A stretch of 64,000 bases of DNA from Henningerozyma blattae CBS 6284. Lineage: Eukaryota; Ascomycota; Saccharomycetes; Saccharomycetales; Saccharomycetaceae. A model generated the notes under the pieces. That model saw only the letters and a list, made by a program, of their open reading frames with translations. It ran no database searches and had not been told where the DNA came from. Shown here piece by piece: positions 49,001 through 62,515 of the stretch. The translations under genes and the position numbers were made by a program. The stretch spans positions 310,001 through 374,000 of the forward strand of contig NC_020186.1 in assembly GCF_000315915.1 (NCBI RefSeq), written 5' to 3'. Position 1 is the stretch's first letter; the number at the start of each line of letters is the position of its first letter.

Positions 49001-49822
49001 CTCTATAGCAGCTTTAGAATCTGTATTTCTTTCCTTTTCAGAAACATTTCTTAATAATTCTGTAGGTAATTTACCAAAACGATCTCTTTTAAATGGATCA
49101 GCACCATGTGATAATAACCACTCACACATTTGAACATCTCTTTTTTTAACAAATTCATGTAATACAGTATCCCCTGTGGCAGGATCCATACCATTTATAT
49201 CTAATAATGCCAAATTTCTTGGTTTGCTTAAAATAGATTCCAAATGTTGGAAATCCCTATTGTTGAATGCAGTTCTAAATTCTTGAGCAATTTCAATCAC
49301 ATACGTGGATCTTCTCATCTGCATGATTTGAGCTAAGCTCACATTTTTGCATAATTGAATCGGTTGAAGATGTGCATGATTTAATACACAATCATTTATG
49401 GAAGGTTGATCTAATAGATATGACACTACATCTACTCGTAATTGTAATGCCGCTAAATGTAGAGGAGTGTTCCCATTATGATCTTGATAATTTAATTGTA
49501 ATACCAATTTATCACTATTTCTACCAGTGTTACTATTTGTTGTTGTAGAGTTGTTTGAAGTTTCAATTTGATCCACCCATTTATTAACAATTTCCTTTAT
49601 TAATGATAATGGCGCAACTTGAACAGAATAATGTAATAATAAGCTTGCAACATCCTGAACATCTGCATTATCCCATGGATTAAACTGAGTATCTAATAAA
49701 GTTCTTAATTTTTCAAAATCGTTTTGACGTAATGATTCTAAAAGTTTTAATTTTAATAAAGGTTTTGACACTAATGTTGGAGCAACATCTAGAATACCAG
49801 CATCGCTATTAGTTGTAGCCAT
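46040..49822 (-). CDS. OSH2: Oxysterol-binding protein with ankyrin repeats, PH domain and FFAT motif
   Basis: Sterol/phosphoinositide transfer protein at ER-plasma membrane contacts. The 1260-residue product (Osh2 1283) has ankyrin repeats in about residues 115-270 (NGNTPLHLAALQLR), a PH domain at about 305-400 (LKGYLHKWTNFAQGYKLRWF), and an Asn/Ser-rich linker. A textbook FFAT motif, EFFDAED near residue 780, binds VAP/Scs2. A C-terminal ORD carries the signature EQVSHHPP (about 992-999). A Gly-Glu repeat near residues 825-842 comes from a (TTCTCC)n tract. S. cerevisiae has OSH2 (YDL019C) and SWH1/OSH1 as WGD twins; synteny with GPD1 favours OSH2. Confidence 0.93.
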   Translation of the reverse strand: MATTNSDAGILDVAPTLVSKPLLKLKLLESLRQNDFEKLRTLLDTQFNPWDNADVQDVASLLLHYSVQVAPLSLIKEIVNKWVDQIETSNNSTTTNSNTGRNSDKLVLQLNYQDHNGNTPLHLAALQLRVDVVSYLLDQPSINDCVLNHAHLQPIQLCKNVSLAQIMQMRRSTYVIEIAQEFRTAFNNRDFQHLESILSKPRNLALLDINGMDPATGDTVLHEFVKKRDVQMCEWLLSHGADPFKRDRFGKLPTELLRNVSEKERNTDSKAAIEYELKKLLDDAVQEQSIIDVTSTVNQAPTLKGYLHKWTNFAQGYKLRWFVLSSDGTLSYYIDQEDTRNACRGSLNVSTCSLHLDSSENLKFEIIGGNNGTVSWHLKGNHPIETNRWVWAIQGSIRYAKDREKMENSIRNNVIHSPSLSMSNKFDNMARSLSSHSIQSQLENSQNLMISNNNDNSTATISHNNNNRKTSLTHSIPSIRQLSPEKIMKNQNDKNNTVYNESQSDKVPLLLIDNENNENNYDNRDDNNTPPRTPISNVGQFSHILEDIRTSATIKSKRNKKYTLDGEDNISEHSDDDDDETESIIMPNDEMQGNNFKEKNDTESQKLNILQRTISMQLSLLTDLLKDKSKATVDTWATVDGSLMTISSCFKELKTLVTERDRNFLSLINKQLDVNEVWIQSVKDLEEELINKSERLAKLENERRDLRKLINKTVGVGVGIGGGGDSGVNNTHGENVVERSSSTSLLSGMEEESGTKEAINQVAKLIEATKLEDEESDTDEFFDAEDLDEEQESAGEDGSLLGTGLKLDDSKMVSTVEAVEEENEEGEGEGEGEGEVEGEGEGETCSNEYHTINPQTQLQKDKELEMLEDKTFSGYEDGIRHKLSLDEDNRPVASLWSVLKSMVGKDITKIALPVSFNEPTSLLQRVTEDLEYSELLDQAASFEDSSLRMLYVAVFSLAAYSSTPNRVAKPFNPLLGETFEYCRSDKHFRFLSEQVSHHPPITAFWSESPKWEYWGESFIKSNFNGRAFKFNHMGMWHIKIRPDYGGEVGEEIYTWMKPENTLVGILIGKPEIDCSGEVKITNHSTGDYCLLNYKARGWRANDAYEVRGEVFNVNDEKKWMFGGHWNDCIYGKREGGGEKFLIWKVKPRPVGPFNLTSYAISLNNINENLKQWIAPTDSRLRPDQRAMEDGEYDLAADEKFRLETKQREVRKKREENDEKYEPRWFVKDVHPATQRSYWRFKNEYWKRRKTHDFHDCAALF

Positions 49823-50962
49823 GCTATAATTTTTTCTATTATAAACGTGGGTTGCAATTTAATTATTTTCTAAATGTTTCACAGTTTCGAGTTTGTTAGT
49901 CTTTTCCACTACGTGTGTGTGTGTGTTTTTTTATTTTCTTCTTATCTACTCGAGTTATACTGTTTGGTAATTTCCAGTTTACAATTGAATTTTCAATTTT
50001 TAAAAGAAAAGGTATCAGCTTTTGTATAGCAATAGGAATTTTATTACAAAATAGTCTACTAATTAATATATTAAGATCAATTACGTATTTTTGAAACTTT
50101 CGAGAAGGATGCCTGCTAAAGATTCGAACCGAGAAAAGAAAAAGGCGAATTTTGGAATGGCATCCTAAAGGACCCTCAAAAAATAGCATGTTAAACGACT
50201 TAAAAGAATGGAATAGCTTAATATTATTCAGGAAAGCAAAAAAAAAAATAATAATAATAATAAAAAAGAAGAGAAAAAACTTGGCATATGTCAATAGAAA
50301 ATTATGAAACTATTTGCAAAAAAATCAAAGGTCTAAACTCTAAAAACTTAAATAGAATATTTAAAAAAGTTCAAAAATTAACTGACTCTAGTAATTGTAT
50401 ACACAAGAGATATAGCTATGTACTTCAAGCAACATATACCTTATTTTTTTTAAAAAAAACGAGTTTTACATGCTCTAGTCGAATACTAAAGAAAAAATTA
50501 TCCGATTGGCAAATACACATCACAAGGATCTATAATATTATTAATCTCAACTCGATCAAAACTAATGGCTATGTGTTGACCAAAATAAATGATATTTGAC
50601 CAGTTACATATACATTTTTCTAATATATTATAATACTTATATTCAATCCATAAATTACTCCAGCCTTTTATTATACTTTGCTTATTTGTTTACCTTTTTT
50701 GTTTTTGGAGATTTTTATCGATGAATGGCGGTTATTTTTCTGTGCGGGTAATAATTAAATCGCGTTTCAAATCACGAAATGTAAACTTCGAGAAATATTA
50801 AATATACAGAAAGAAGGCAAAATAAGATACCAAATTAATAAAATAAAAAAGAAATATAGTGAGTCAGATCTTTCTTAGATCATATTGACATAATACATTA
50901 CACTCTTTAATTTAAGGTACAAGAGAAAAAAATAATTGACCTTTTTTTTCTCTCTCACAAAA
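49823..50962. promoter_or_regulatory. Divergent region OSH2 / CDC15
   Basis: 1.1 kb of AT-rich DNA with a possible small ORF (50288-50599, listed separately). A 7-bp inverted repeat GGATGCC/GGCATCC bounds 50107-50165. Nothing else recognised. Confidence 0.5.
50288..50599 (+). CDS. Hypothetical 103-residue basic protein
   Basis: A complete ATG-to-TGA frame in the OSH2-CDC15 divergent region. The product is Lys/Ile/Asn-rich (MSIENYETICKKIKGLNSKN at the start), with no membrane segment or signature I recognise. In AT-rich DNA a 103-codon frame is uncommon but possible by chance, and the amino-acid composition is near that of translated AT-rich spacer. It could be a decayed gene fragment. Confidence 0.25.
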   Translation: MSIENYETICKKIKGLNSKNLNRIFKKVQKLTDSSNCIHKRYSYVLQATYTLFFLKKTSFTCSSRILKKKLSDWQIHITRIYNIINLNSIKTNGYVLTKINDI

Positions 50963-53900
50963 ATGGACCCTCTGGAAAAATTAAATGATTTAGATCGAAT
51001 CAGCCTTACCCCTGCACAACACAATAACAACCACAATAATAGTAATTCGAGCAACAGTAATAACCGCCATAGGTTAAGAGCTAATAGTAGTGAAAACTTT
51101 CAACGACATAGAAATTCTTATGGACAGAAAAATAAGCAAGATGACCGACTTCAGCATAATCGTACAGAATCTACAGAATTTGTGACAAAGGCTCAATATG
51201 GCCTTATAAATGTAATTGGTAAAGGTTCATTTGGTGTCGTTTATAAAGCAGTGAATAGACAGACTAATCAGGTTATTGCTATAAAGCAAGTAAATTATGA
51301 CAATGATGAAGAATTAAATGATATAATGTCTGAGATAAATCTCCTGAAGAACTTAAATCATAAGCATATAGTCAAATATCATGGGTTTATGCAAAAGTCT
51401 GATACGTTGTATATTCTTTTAGAATATTGTGCCCATGGATCATTGAAAAATCTTATATCCTCTTCTAAGGGAATTCCAGAGAAGGATGCACAACAATATA
51501 TTATTCAAACTTTATATGGGTTAGTATATTTACATGCTCAAGGTGTGATCCATCGAGATATTAAAGCAGCGAATATACTATTAGACAAAGATAATACTGT
51601 AAAGTTGGCTGATTTTGGGGTTTCAACAAGAGTGGGGAATGCAACTATGGCTATGACATTAGCAGGATCCTTAAATTGGATGGCACCTGAAATTTTAGGT
51701 AATAAAGGAGCTTCAACATTAAGTGATATTTGGTCATTAGGTGCTACTGTAGTAGAACTTATAACTGGTAATCCGCCATTTCATAATTTGGTTGATATAA
51801 ATATTTATTATGCGATTGAAAACGACAACTATATCCCCCCTGAAGGTGCATTTTCAGAGACTGCAATTGATTTTCTTAATCTTTGTTTTAAGAAGAATAT
51901 GTATAGAAGACCAACTGCTCAACAATTATTGAATCATAAATGGTTACAACCCATGACTTCTCCAAAAAATTCTGATAAACAAAATTCTTCACCTCAAAGG
52001 GAAAACCTTTTTGATACAAATAAGATTAAAATAGAATTACAACCGCCATCACCACCTAGGGCAATAAATAATAACGAACCAGATAATGAACCAAATACCA
52101 ATAAAAGATTATCCAGGTTTGAGAGAATGAAGAAAGATAATGAAGAAATTGAGACAAATTGGGAGAAACTTTTCAAAGAAACTAAAGGAGAAGTATCCAA
52201 TTATGACGCTTTCTTAGATCCAAACATGTCACCAGAAAGGAAAAGAAATTCGCCTGTTCCACCAGCAACTCCATTTTTCAAACATGAATCTGGATCAATA
52301 TTCCCTAAGCATTCATCAGTGGCCATTCCTAAACCAGAGTTTGAACTAAAGTCAAATACTAATGATAATCATAAACGTAATTCTATTTCCAAATCACATT
52401 CACCAACGCCATCCAAGACTTATTCAGATGATCTTACTATGATACAAGCAGGTCATTCATTACCGGACATACACTCACTCTTTGAACAAAATGAAATTGA
52501 AGAAATAGTAATGGCAATGTTTACATATTTCATGACTACTTATCATAATAATATAGAGCAAACAAATCTCCTCTTACCTATATTCCGATATGATACTGAA
52601 AACAAAAATTATTTATTACAACAAAAGTTTATCACAATGGGCGGATTACCATACGTTATTAATAATGAAGAGTTTCTAATAAATTGCTTTATCCAATTTT
52701 TACCACCAAATTCGTTTTTCTTCTATAAAGTCTTAATTGAGACTGGCATTATGAATAATCTAACATTTATGAAATTGAAAAATCAAACATTAATTTTGAA
52801 ATTAGTCTTCACATTTTTAGAGGTAACTTCCATAAAATTTTGGTCCAATTGGTGTATTAATAATTTTGATACAAATTTATTAATTACTAATGGATTTTTC
52901 CATAAAAAGATATCTCAAACACTAATATTAAAATTATTAATCAATACCAAATGGTATGGTAAAATTTTTCTTAAAGATTTATATTCTATACCTCCAACAT
53001 CGATACTATCGAATAAAAAGACATTTTATTTTGTGTTTAAAACAATAGTACATACATTTTTCCCCTTACCTAATAATATTGATATTCATAATACCGGTAA
53101 CAACAACAATAACATCAATAATAGTAATAGCTTATCTACAAATAACAGCCAACACAAGTTTGAATTCAATGAGAATATAAGAAGAAAAGTAACTCCATTA
53201 TCTTCGAGGGAATCATCTAATACATCCTCATCTATTCCTTTAATGGAAGACAATATGGAATTAGGGATAGCTCCAAAATTGCAATATAGTAATTCTCAAT
53301 CCTCAAATTCAACGAAGTCTATCAGTTCAATAAATAACAGACAAAGTCATAGTTCCAGCAATAGTTCAAGCGGTATTTTAATACCAAAACATCGTAAGAA
53401 TACTTCTTCAGCACAATTAGATTCGCCTTATCATCACCATAGTAGTAATAATAGCAATAATAACAATGGCAATTCTCAAATCAATTACAGCCCAGATAGG
53501 GCTTCCACATCTACCCCAACTTTATCCATAGGTTCATCTTCGACATCTATTGGATCATCACTTACAAATACTAATCTTTCATCAGCAATACCTCCGGCTC
53601 TAAACAGAGGAAACAACTTCATGAGCATCAATTATAATAGTCATCATCACCATCATCAATTAAATATTCCAGTGGAGTTTTATGAATGGTTATTAAGTTT
53701 CTTAGAAGGGGATCCCTTTAAGATAATTAGTGATTTAAAATATTGGAAGTATTATATCACTATTTGGTATAATTTAACTTTACAAAAGGGTTTCAGCTCC
53801 AAATATTTCCAAGAATTACAAATGAATCATAATTTTAGTAAATTATTAATTAATATAACGAACGAAAAATTAGTCAAGAATGAAAGATTAAATTTAATAT

Positions 53901-54850
53901 TAAATGATTTAGTGATAATTGTTATCAAGATAACTGAAGAATTAAATAACGATTTAACAATCAAGTTTTTCCAAATAGTGATTCGTTTGATCAATGAACC
54001 TAATGTGAATGATGAGGCATTAATATGTTTAATCAATTCATTTTTTTTCATTGGCTATAATAAACATAAATTTCAAATTTCCAAACAATCTTGGGATTCG
54101 ATAAATATTAGATTCCCACTTCAAGATACAAATTATATCAATAGCAAAAATGAAGAGGATAATTCTATCACATTAAACAGTTATGATCTGATTGGTCCGA
54201 TTTACACTCATTCCATCAGTCTAATAAGCATCGAAGGTTATATAAATCGTTTCAATCGTATCTTGTCGATGGATTTTTTCGATTTTATTTGCTACGATAT
54301 GATAAATGAACCTAACTTCAATACTTTAATACAAACAGCGTTCCAAAAAAATTTCAAAAATATTATTATAGAGATTGAATTACTGAAGATGTTAAAGATT
54401 CTTTTCATTCAAAGTTTGAAATATAACAATATCAAGGAAAGTTTCGAATATTATATCACTAAACATAATATTCAATTCAATGATCGTATTCAAGAGGGAA
54501 AATTCATTAACGAGTACCATCTAAATTACGACAATGTTTATTTCAAACATTGTGGTCATTGTTATGAATATAATAACCATAATATAAAGATTTTACCAAG
54601 TACTTTAATGATCCAAGAAAATATGAAACAGATCTTGGCATTCCTCTCCACTTTCTGGCCACATACCCAAAGCCTCTCTACCAACTTCACCGCTTCTACT
54701 GCTACTGCCAATACAACTGCTGCAAGTAAATCCACTGAACACAAATATACACATCATGATACTGCTGCACAATACTCTTCCACTTCAGTACTAGTAAGTC
54801 AACTATGTGACGATCTAGAACAACTATCTCTCACTCACAACCCTCAATAG
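50963..54850 (+). CDS. CDC15: Mitotic exit network protein kinase Cdc15
   Basis: Hippo-like kinase that activates Dbf2-Mob1 at spindle pole bodies to drive mitotic exit. From ATG 50963 the product is 1295 residues; S. cerevisiae Cdc15 is 974, so this one is long. The kinase domain lies at about residues 73-335: GKGSFGVVYKA, AIKQVNYD, HRDIKAANILL, DFGVSTR, MAPEI. It is followed by a long, poorly conserved tail with Asn/Ser and His runs (SHHHHHQ) and a helical region. The C-terminus is Thr/Ala-rich. In S. cerevisiae it is YAR019C, on the sister track of YDL019C, so its place next to OSH2 is the ancestral order. Nine upstream codons lack an ATG. Confidence 0.92.
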   Translation: MDPLEKLNDLDRISLTPAQHNNNHNNSNSSNSNNRHRLRANSSENFQRHRNSYGQKNKQDDRLQHNRTESTEFVTKAQYGLINVIGKGSFGVVYKAVNRQTNQVIAIKQVNYDNDEELNDIMSEINLLKNLNHKHIVKYHGFMQKSDTLYILLEYCAHGSLKNLISSSKGIPEKDAQQYIIQTLYGLVYLHAQGVIHRDIKAANILLDKDNTVKLADFGVSTRVGNATMAMTLAGSLNWMAPEILGNKGASTLSDIWSLGATVVELITGNPPFHNLVDINIYYAIENDNYIPPEGAFSETAIDFLNLCFKKNMYRRPTAQQLLNHKWLQPMTSPKNSDKQNSSPQRENLFDTNKIKIELQPPSPPRAINNNEPDNEPNTNKRLSRFERMKKDNEEIETNWEKLFKETKGEVSNYDAFLDPNMSPERKRNSPVPPATPFFKHESGSIFPKHSSVAIPKPEFELKSNTNDNHKRNSISKSHSPTPSKTYSDDLTMIQAGHSLPDIHSLFEQNEIEEIVMAMFTYFMTTYHNNIEQTNLLLPIFRYDTENKNYLLQQKFITMGGLPYVINNEEFLINCFIQFLPPNSFFFYKVLIETGIMNNLTFMKLKNQTLILKLVFTFLEVTSIKFWSNWCINNFDTNLLITNGFFHKKISQTLILKLLINTKWYGKIFLKDLYSIPPTSILSNKKTFYFVFKTIVHTFFPLPNNIDIHNTGNNNNNINNSNSLSTNNSQHKFEFNENIRRKVTPLSSRESSNTSSSIPLMEDNMELGIAPKLQYSNSQSSNSTKSISSINNRQSHSSSNSSSGILIPKHRKNTSSAQLDSPYHHHSSNNSNNNNGNSQINYSPDRASTSTPTLSIGSSSTSIGSSLTNTNLSSAIPPALNRGNNFMSINYNSHHHHHQLNIPVEFYEWLLSFLEGDPFKIISDLKYWKYYITIWYNLTLQKGFSSKYFQELQMNHNFSKLLINITNEKLVKNERLNLILNDLVIIVIKITEELNNDLTIKFFQIVIRLINEPNVNDEALICLINSFFFIGYNKHKFQISKQSWDSINIRFPLQDTNYINSKNEEDNSITLNSYDLIGPIYTHSISLISIEGYINRFNRILSMDFFDFICYDMINEPNFNTLIQTAFQKNFKNIIIEIELLKMLKILFIQSLKYNNIKESFEYYITKHNIQFNDRIQEGKFINEYHLNYDNVYFKHCGHCYEYNNHNIKILPSTLMIQENMKQILAFLSTFWPHTQSLSTNFTASTATANTTAASKSTEHKYTHHDTAAQYSSTSVLVSQLCDDLEQLSLTHNPQ

Positions 54851-55714
54851 CCCTGCATTTAATCATCTCTGTACCATCATTTCAATACCACCTAATCAAT
54901 ACCATCTAATTAGCATATTGATATGCGATTATTATTATTATTATTATGTAGTCTGTCATCTTTCAATATCCTCATTATATATATGTCCCCTCCAGACTTT
55001 CTTTTATCTTTTGTGACGCATAAATGCTGTCACCTATATCACGTGCCTGCCATAGAATGTACCTTCCTAATTAGGAATGTTCTGCAATTCCCGGGTAATG
55101 CAGTCAACTTAGCCTTCCCAAAAAGGAAAGTGTGACATGTCTGCAGTTTCATCTGAACGATTCCGGAAATGCTGGATCGACGGACAAATTATTAGTGAAT
55201 TGGACTTCAGGCGTTACACAGCGCTGCTATTATTCTGAGTCGCAGAGTGTGCTGGTAAAAGCAAGGATTTGCATTTTCGAAAAAGAACTAAAGAAGCTCG
55301 AAAGATTCGAGTATTTCAATAATAACAAAGGGAAATCAATAAGTAACTTCAAGAGTCTTGAATAATAAAAGCTAAGGCCCTTTTGGATTTCCTGATAACA
55401 AACAACGACTGGCTTAACAAGACAGGAGATAAGAGAAGAAAAGAGATAACGAGTTCACATTAAGATAATCTGCCTCATCAATTTTTTTTTTTGATCCTAA
55501 TAATAAACCAGACCAAAACAAAACAAAGCCTTTTTTAAAAAAAATACAAAAAAAAGAATATAATAATTATAAGGTTGATCTTTATACTTATTGAATAGAA
55601 GTGACCTTGTATTAAATATTATTCCCAATCACAGTTAAAATTTTATTTTTTTATTACATATTGCAATAACAAAATCAGTGTTTACCGAATCAACATCCAT
55701 CGCTCCACTCATAT
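54851..55714. promoter_or_regulatory. Spacer and promoter of BUD14
   Basis: The region has CACGTG near 55040 (Cbf1/Pho4-type E-box) and the palindrome TTCCTAATTAGGAA at 55064-55077, which fits the Mcm1 consensus CC(A/T)6GG. ORFs here are short and start at non-ATG codons. Downstream 55480-55560 is A/T-rich leader. Confidence 0.5.
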
Positions 55715-58360
55715 ATGACAGACTTAGCAAATACCGATATACAAAAGAAACAAAATGGGATTCAGATCAAGTCTATTTCAGGTCTAAATAGTTCGAATGC
55801 GGTTTCTGGCAATGTGGCCTCGCATCCATTTTCTCTCTTGTCAGGGCCACTTAATAATGGTGTGACTTCGAAGAAATATGGTAGCAATGCAGCTTCTTCT
55901 GATAATGTTCCGCCAGATTTAATATTAAACACCACTGAAAAGGATCTATTGAACGATCCTTCTTTGGTAGAGACTTATTCTGACATATTAAAGATGAAGC
56001 CAGGTGACTTTAAATCAAGTATCCATTCAAATACTACAAGCACTACTGGTAGTGAAGAGGATAATAGTGTCGCAGGTAGTGTGGTGATAACACCGACAGC
56101 TACAGGGGCTGTGTATTCGAAATTATCGTTTCAAGAATCATTTAATGACAATAAAGAGAGCATACCGACAAAGACTTCACTTGATGTTGAAAGAAATAAT
56201 TCAATAGGCACTAACCGTAGTATACATTCGGAGGATAATACTAATATAAGTAAAAGGGACTCACAAAGTTTTTCGTTAACCAACACAAGTGTAAACACAA
56301 ACAATACAAATAACACAAATAACATTGATGGCTATGATTATTCTGATTCAGATTTTGAAGAAAATTTAGAGAAAAGATTGAGAGATATGAATGGAACTTC
56401 AGATTCTTTGAAAAAATGGAGAAAAGAAATGAAAGATTCGATTCCTGATGATCTCGATAGGCATACAGAAAGGGGTTCTGTAGCTGAAGTAGAAGAGGAG
56501 GAGGGGGGAAATAATTCAGATGATACTGATTCGGATGATAATGACGATTACAAAGAAGAGGGAGATGATTCACATAAAGAGAAAGGTGAAAATGAACCAA
56601 GTTTGAATAATATATCTGATGAAGATGCTGTAGAACTATATTCAGACGACCTGGAAGATGCTGAATTAGATAATGACGATTTTGATGAATTAGAAGACGA
56701 TCAAGATTTGGATTATTATTCTCCATTGCCCCCACCAAAGGAGTTAGATCCAGAAAGATTATACGCTTTATATCCCTTTGATGGGCCGGACCCATCTCAC
56801 TGTCAACTAGATCAAGATGAGCCCTGTGTTCTATTGAATGATCAAGATGCATATTGGTGGCTTGTTAAAAGAATACGTGATAGCAAAATAGGGTTTGCAC
56901 CCGCTGAGATATTAGAGACATATCCTGAACGTTTAGCAAGATTGAATTGTTGGAAAAATGAAAATATGTCTTCCAACAATATCGAAAAATCAATTTATGA
57001 ACATAAAGAAGAAGAAATTGCAAATGAAAGTGAAACCCTTGACAATCAAGAAATTAAAAAACCAAATAAGCCTAAATCAAATATTGTTAAATCTGTCAAT
57101 TTTAGCTCCACAGTTAGTTATGCTGAAAGATACATTCAAGATTCAAACGAAGAATCAGATGATGAGCTTGGTCTTCCTATGACTTCACCTTTGTCTATAG
57201 GACCACATAAGAAAACTGGTAATGAATCTAAGAATAAAAACAAATTTGGTGATGATATAATAAGTCATTACGATGAATTTTCAGAAGAACAAATGACATT
57301 TTTAAGGCCAGGTCTTGATGATATTATTGATGATGATGATGTAAGTGAAGTTGTAAGTGATGTTTCTTTCGTTACAGCTTCAATGACTCCTTTAAATGTT
57401 AAAAAGACTAGATCCCAATCGAAACAAAATCCAAGTAGCCCTCTATCTGATTCTGTCACAAGTCCATCAGAACAAAGAGAAAGGTTAATAAGTAAGGCAA
57501 CTAAACGTTTAAATATTTCTCCAACAACTTCTACCCCACAAAGTAATAATATTAATAATGACAATGATAATGAAATTGAAGACTCCAAAGAGGATTCAAA
57601 CCATAAGAAAGATATACATGAATTATTAAAAACACCTAGTGAAAAAGATAAACTTAAATTGGATAATAATCTAGATCGTAAGGATGAACTTGAACAAATA
57701 TTCCAAGCTCCAATTGTTCCATTCACAAAAAGCAAAATTGCACCATCGGGCTCACAAAACTCTTTGTTAACTATCGGAGAATTTTCTCCTTCATCTTCAG
57801 AATGTACTACTGATTCTCCCCCTTTAAAGAGTTCTAAAGAGTTCACATCAGAATCTGGTTCTGTTGAAATGCCCTCTTCTAAGGCATTTCAGGATATATC
57901 ACATTTTATTGATGAATCTGTAAGCGTCGATACTGATGACAGTCACGATGGTGAAGATGAGGATGGTGATGGTTCCACAAATAATCTCAAGAAGACAATA
58001 AACGATCAGGTATTAGGGAGTTTATGTGAGAAAGATTCTACTAGTGGAACATCTTTCCAAGACAAAATTATAGACAACCTTGATGATACTGAGTTGAAGA
58101 ATAATATAGATCCAGAGACAACTATATCATCCCATACTTCATCCTCTTCAGAAGGCTTTTATATGCAAGCTGAAAAAGCTACATCATCAGTTAGCACTGA
58201 AAGTTCTTTTCCTTTGTCAAAGCCATCTTCTCAACAAATTTATCAATCTTCAGTTCTAAGAGACTATCCACATTCATTAATTGAACAATTATATGATCCA
58301 ATTTTCATCAAGCTAGATAATCTGATGAAACACTTGGACGAGATCGTTCAATCGCCATAG
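55715..58360 (+). CDS. BUD14: SH3-domain PP1-regulatory polarity protein Bud14
   Basis: Bud14 targets the protein phosphatase Glc7 to bud sites and, with Kel1/Kel2, inhibits the formin Bnr1. The 881-residue product (707 in S. cerevisiae) is acidic and Ser-rich. Its only folded domain is an SH3 at about residues 344-405 (RLYALYPFDGPDPSHCQLDQ, YWWLVKRI, IGFAPAEILETYPERL). A PP1-docking RVxF-type motif, KSVNF, follows near residue 457, in a context (KPKSNIVKSVNFSSTVSYAE) consistent with Glc7 binding. The C-terminal helix (LIEQLYDPIFIKLDNLMKHL) closes the protein. YAR014C in S. cerevisiae lies near CDC15, matching the order here. Extra length is disordered sequence. Confidence 0.88.
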   Translation: MTDLANTDIQKKQNGIQIKSISGLNSSNAVSGNVASHPFSLLSGPLNNGVTSKKYGSNAASSDNVPPDLILNTTEKDLLNDPSLVETYSDILKMKPGDFKSSIHSNTTSTTGSEEDNSVAGSVVITPTATGAVYSKLSFQESFNDNKESIPTKTSLDVERNNSIGTNRSIHSEDNTNISKRDSQSFSLTNTSVNTNNTNNTNNIDGYDYSDSDFEENLEKRLRDMNGTSDSLKKWRKEMKDSIPDDLDRHTERGSVAEVEEEEGGNNSDDTDSDDNDDYKEEGDDSHKEKGENEPSLNNISDEDAVELYSDDLEDAELDNDDFDELEDDQDLDYYSPLPPPKELDPERLYALYPFDGPDPSHCQLDQDEPCVLLNDQDAYWWLVKRIRDSKIGFAPAEILETYPERLARLNCWKNENMSSNNIEKSIYEHKEEEIANESETLDNQEIKKPNKPKSNIVKSVNFSSTVSYAERYIQDSNEESDDELGLPMTSPLSIGPHKKTGNESKNKNKFGDDIISHYDEFSEEQMTFLRPGLDDIIDDDDVSEVVSDVSFVTASMTPLNVKKTRSQSKQNPSSPLSDSVTSPSEQRERLISKATKRLNISPTTSTPQSNNINNDNDNEIEDSKEDSNHKKDIHELLKTPSEKDKLKLDNNLDRKDELEQIFQAPIVPFTKSKIAPSGSQNSLLTIGEFSPSSSECTTDSPPLKSSKEFTSESGSVEMPSSKAFQDISHFIDESVSVDTDDSHDGEDEDGDGSTNNLKKTINDQVLGSLCEKDSTSGTSFQDKIIDNLDDTELKNNIDPETTISSHTSSSSEGFYMQAEKATSSVSTESSFPLSKPSSQQIYQSSVLRDYPHSLIEQLYDPIFIKLDNLMKHLDEIVQSP

Positions 58361-62306
<3,946 letters not shown>

Positions 62307-62515
62307 AGAACGATTAATATTCTTCCGTAAACAATTAATAGAACGATACCTCAGTAATTACCTTGATTACCCCGGCATCCACTTAGCATAGCACATATAA
62401 AATAAAACATTAGTATTAACTTATTGCATATTATAAAAAATACAAGAGATATAAAGATATATACATATATATATGTTTATGTGTATATCAATAGAAATAT
62501 TTAAGTATCATCCAT
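62307..62515. other. Convergent spacer CDC7 / TSC13
   Basis: About 210 bp with a TA-rich run near 62456-62475; likely only 3' ends. Confidence 0.6.

Noticed and set aside
50107..50165. GGATGCC/GGCATCC ends plus GGTTCGAATC on the minus strand, resembling a tRNA
   Set aside because: Only 59 nt, with no T-stem pairing and no anticodon or D arm; at best a tRNA relic, probably chance.
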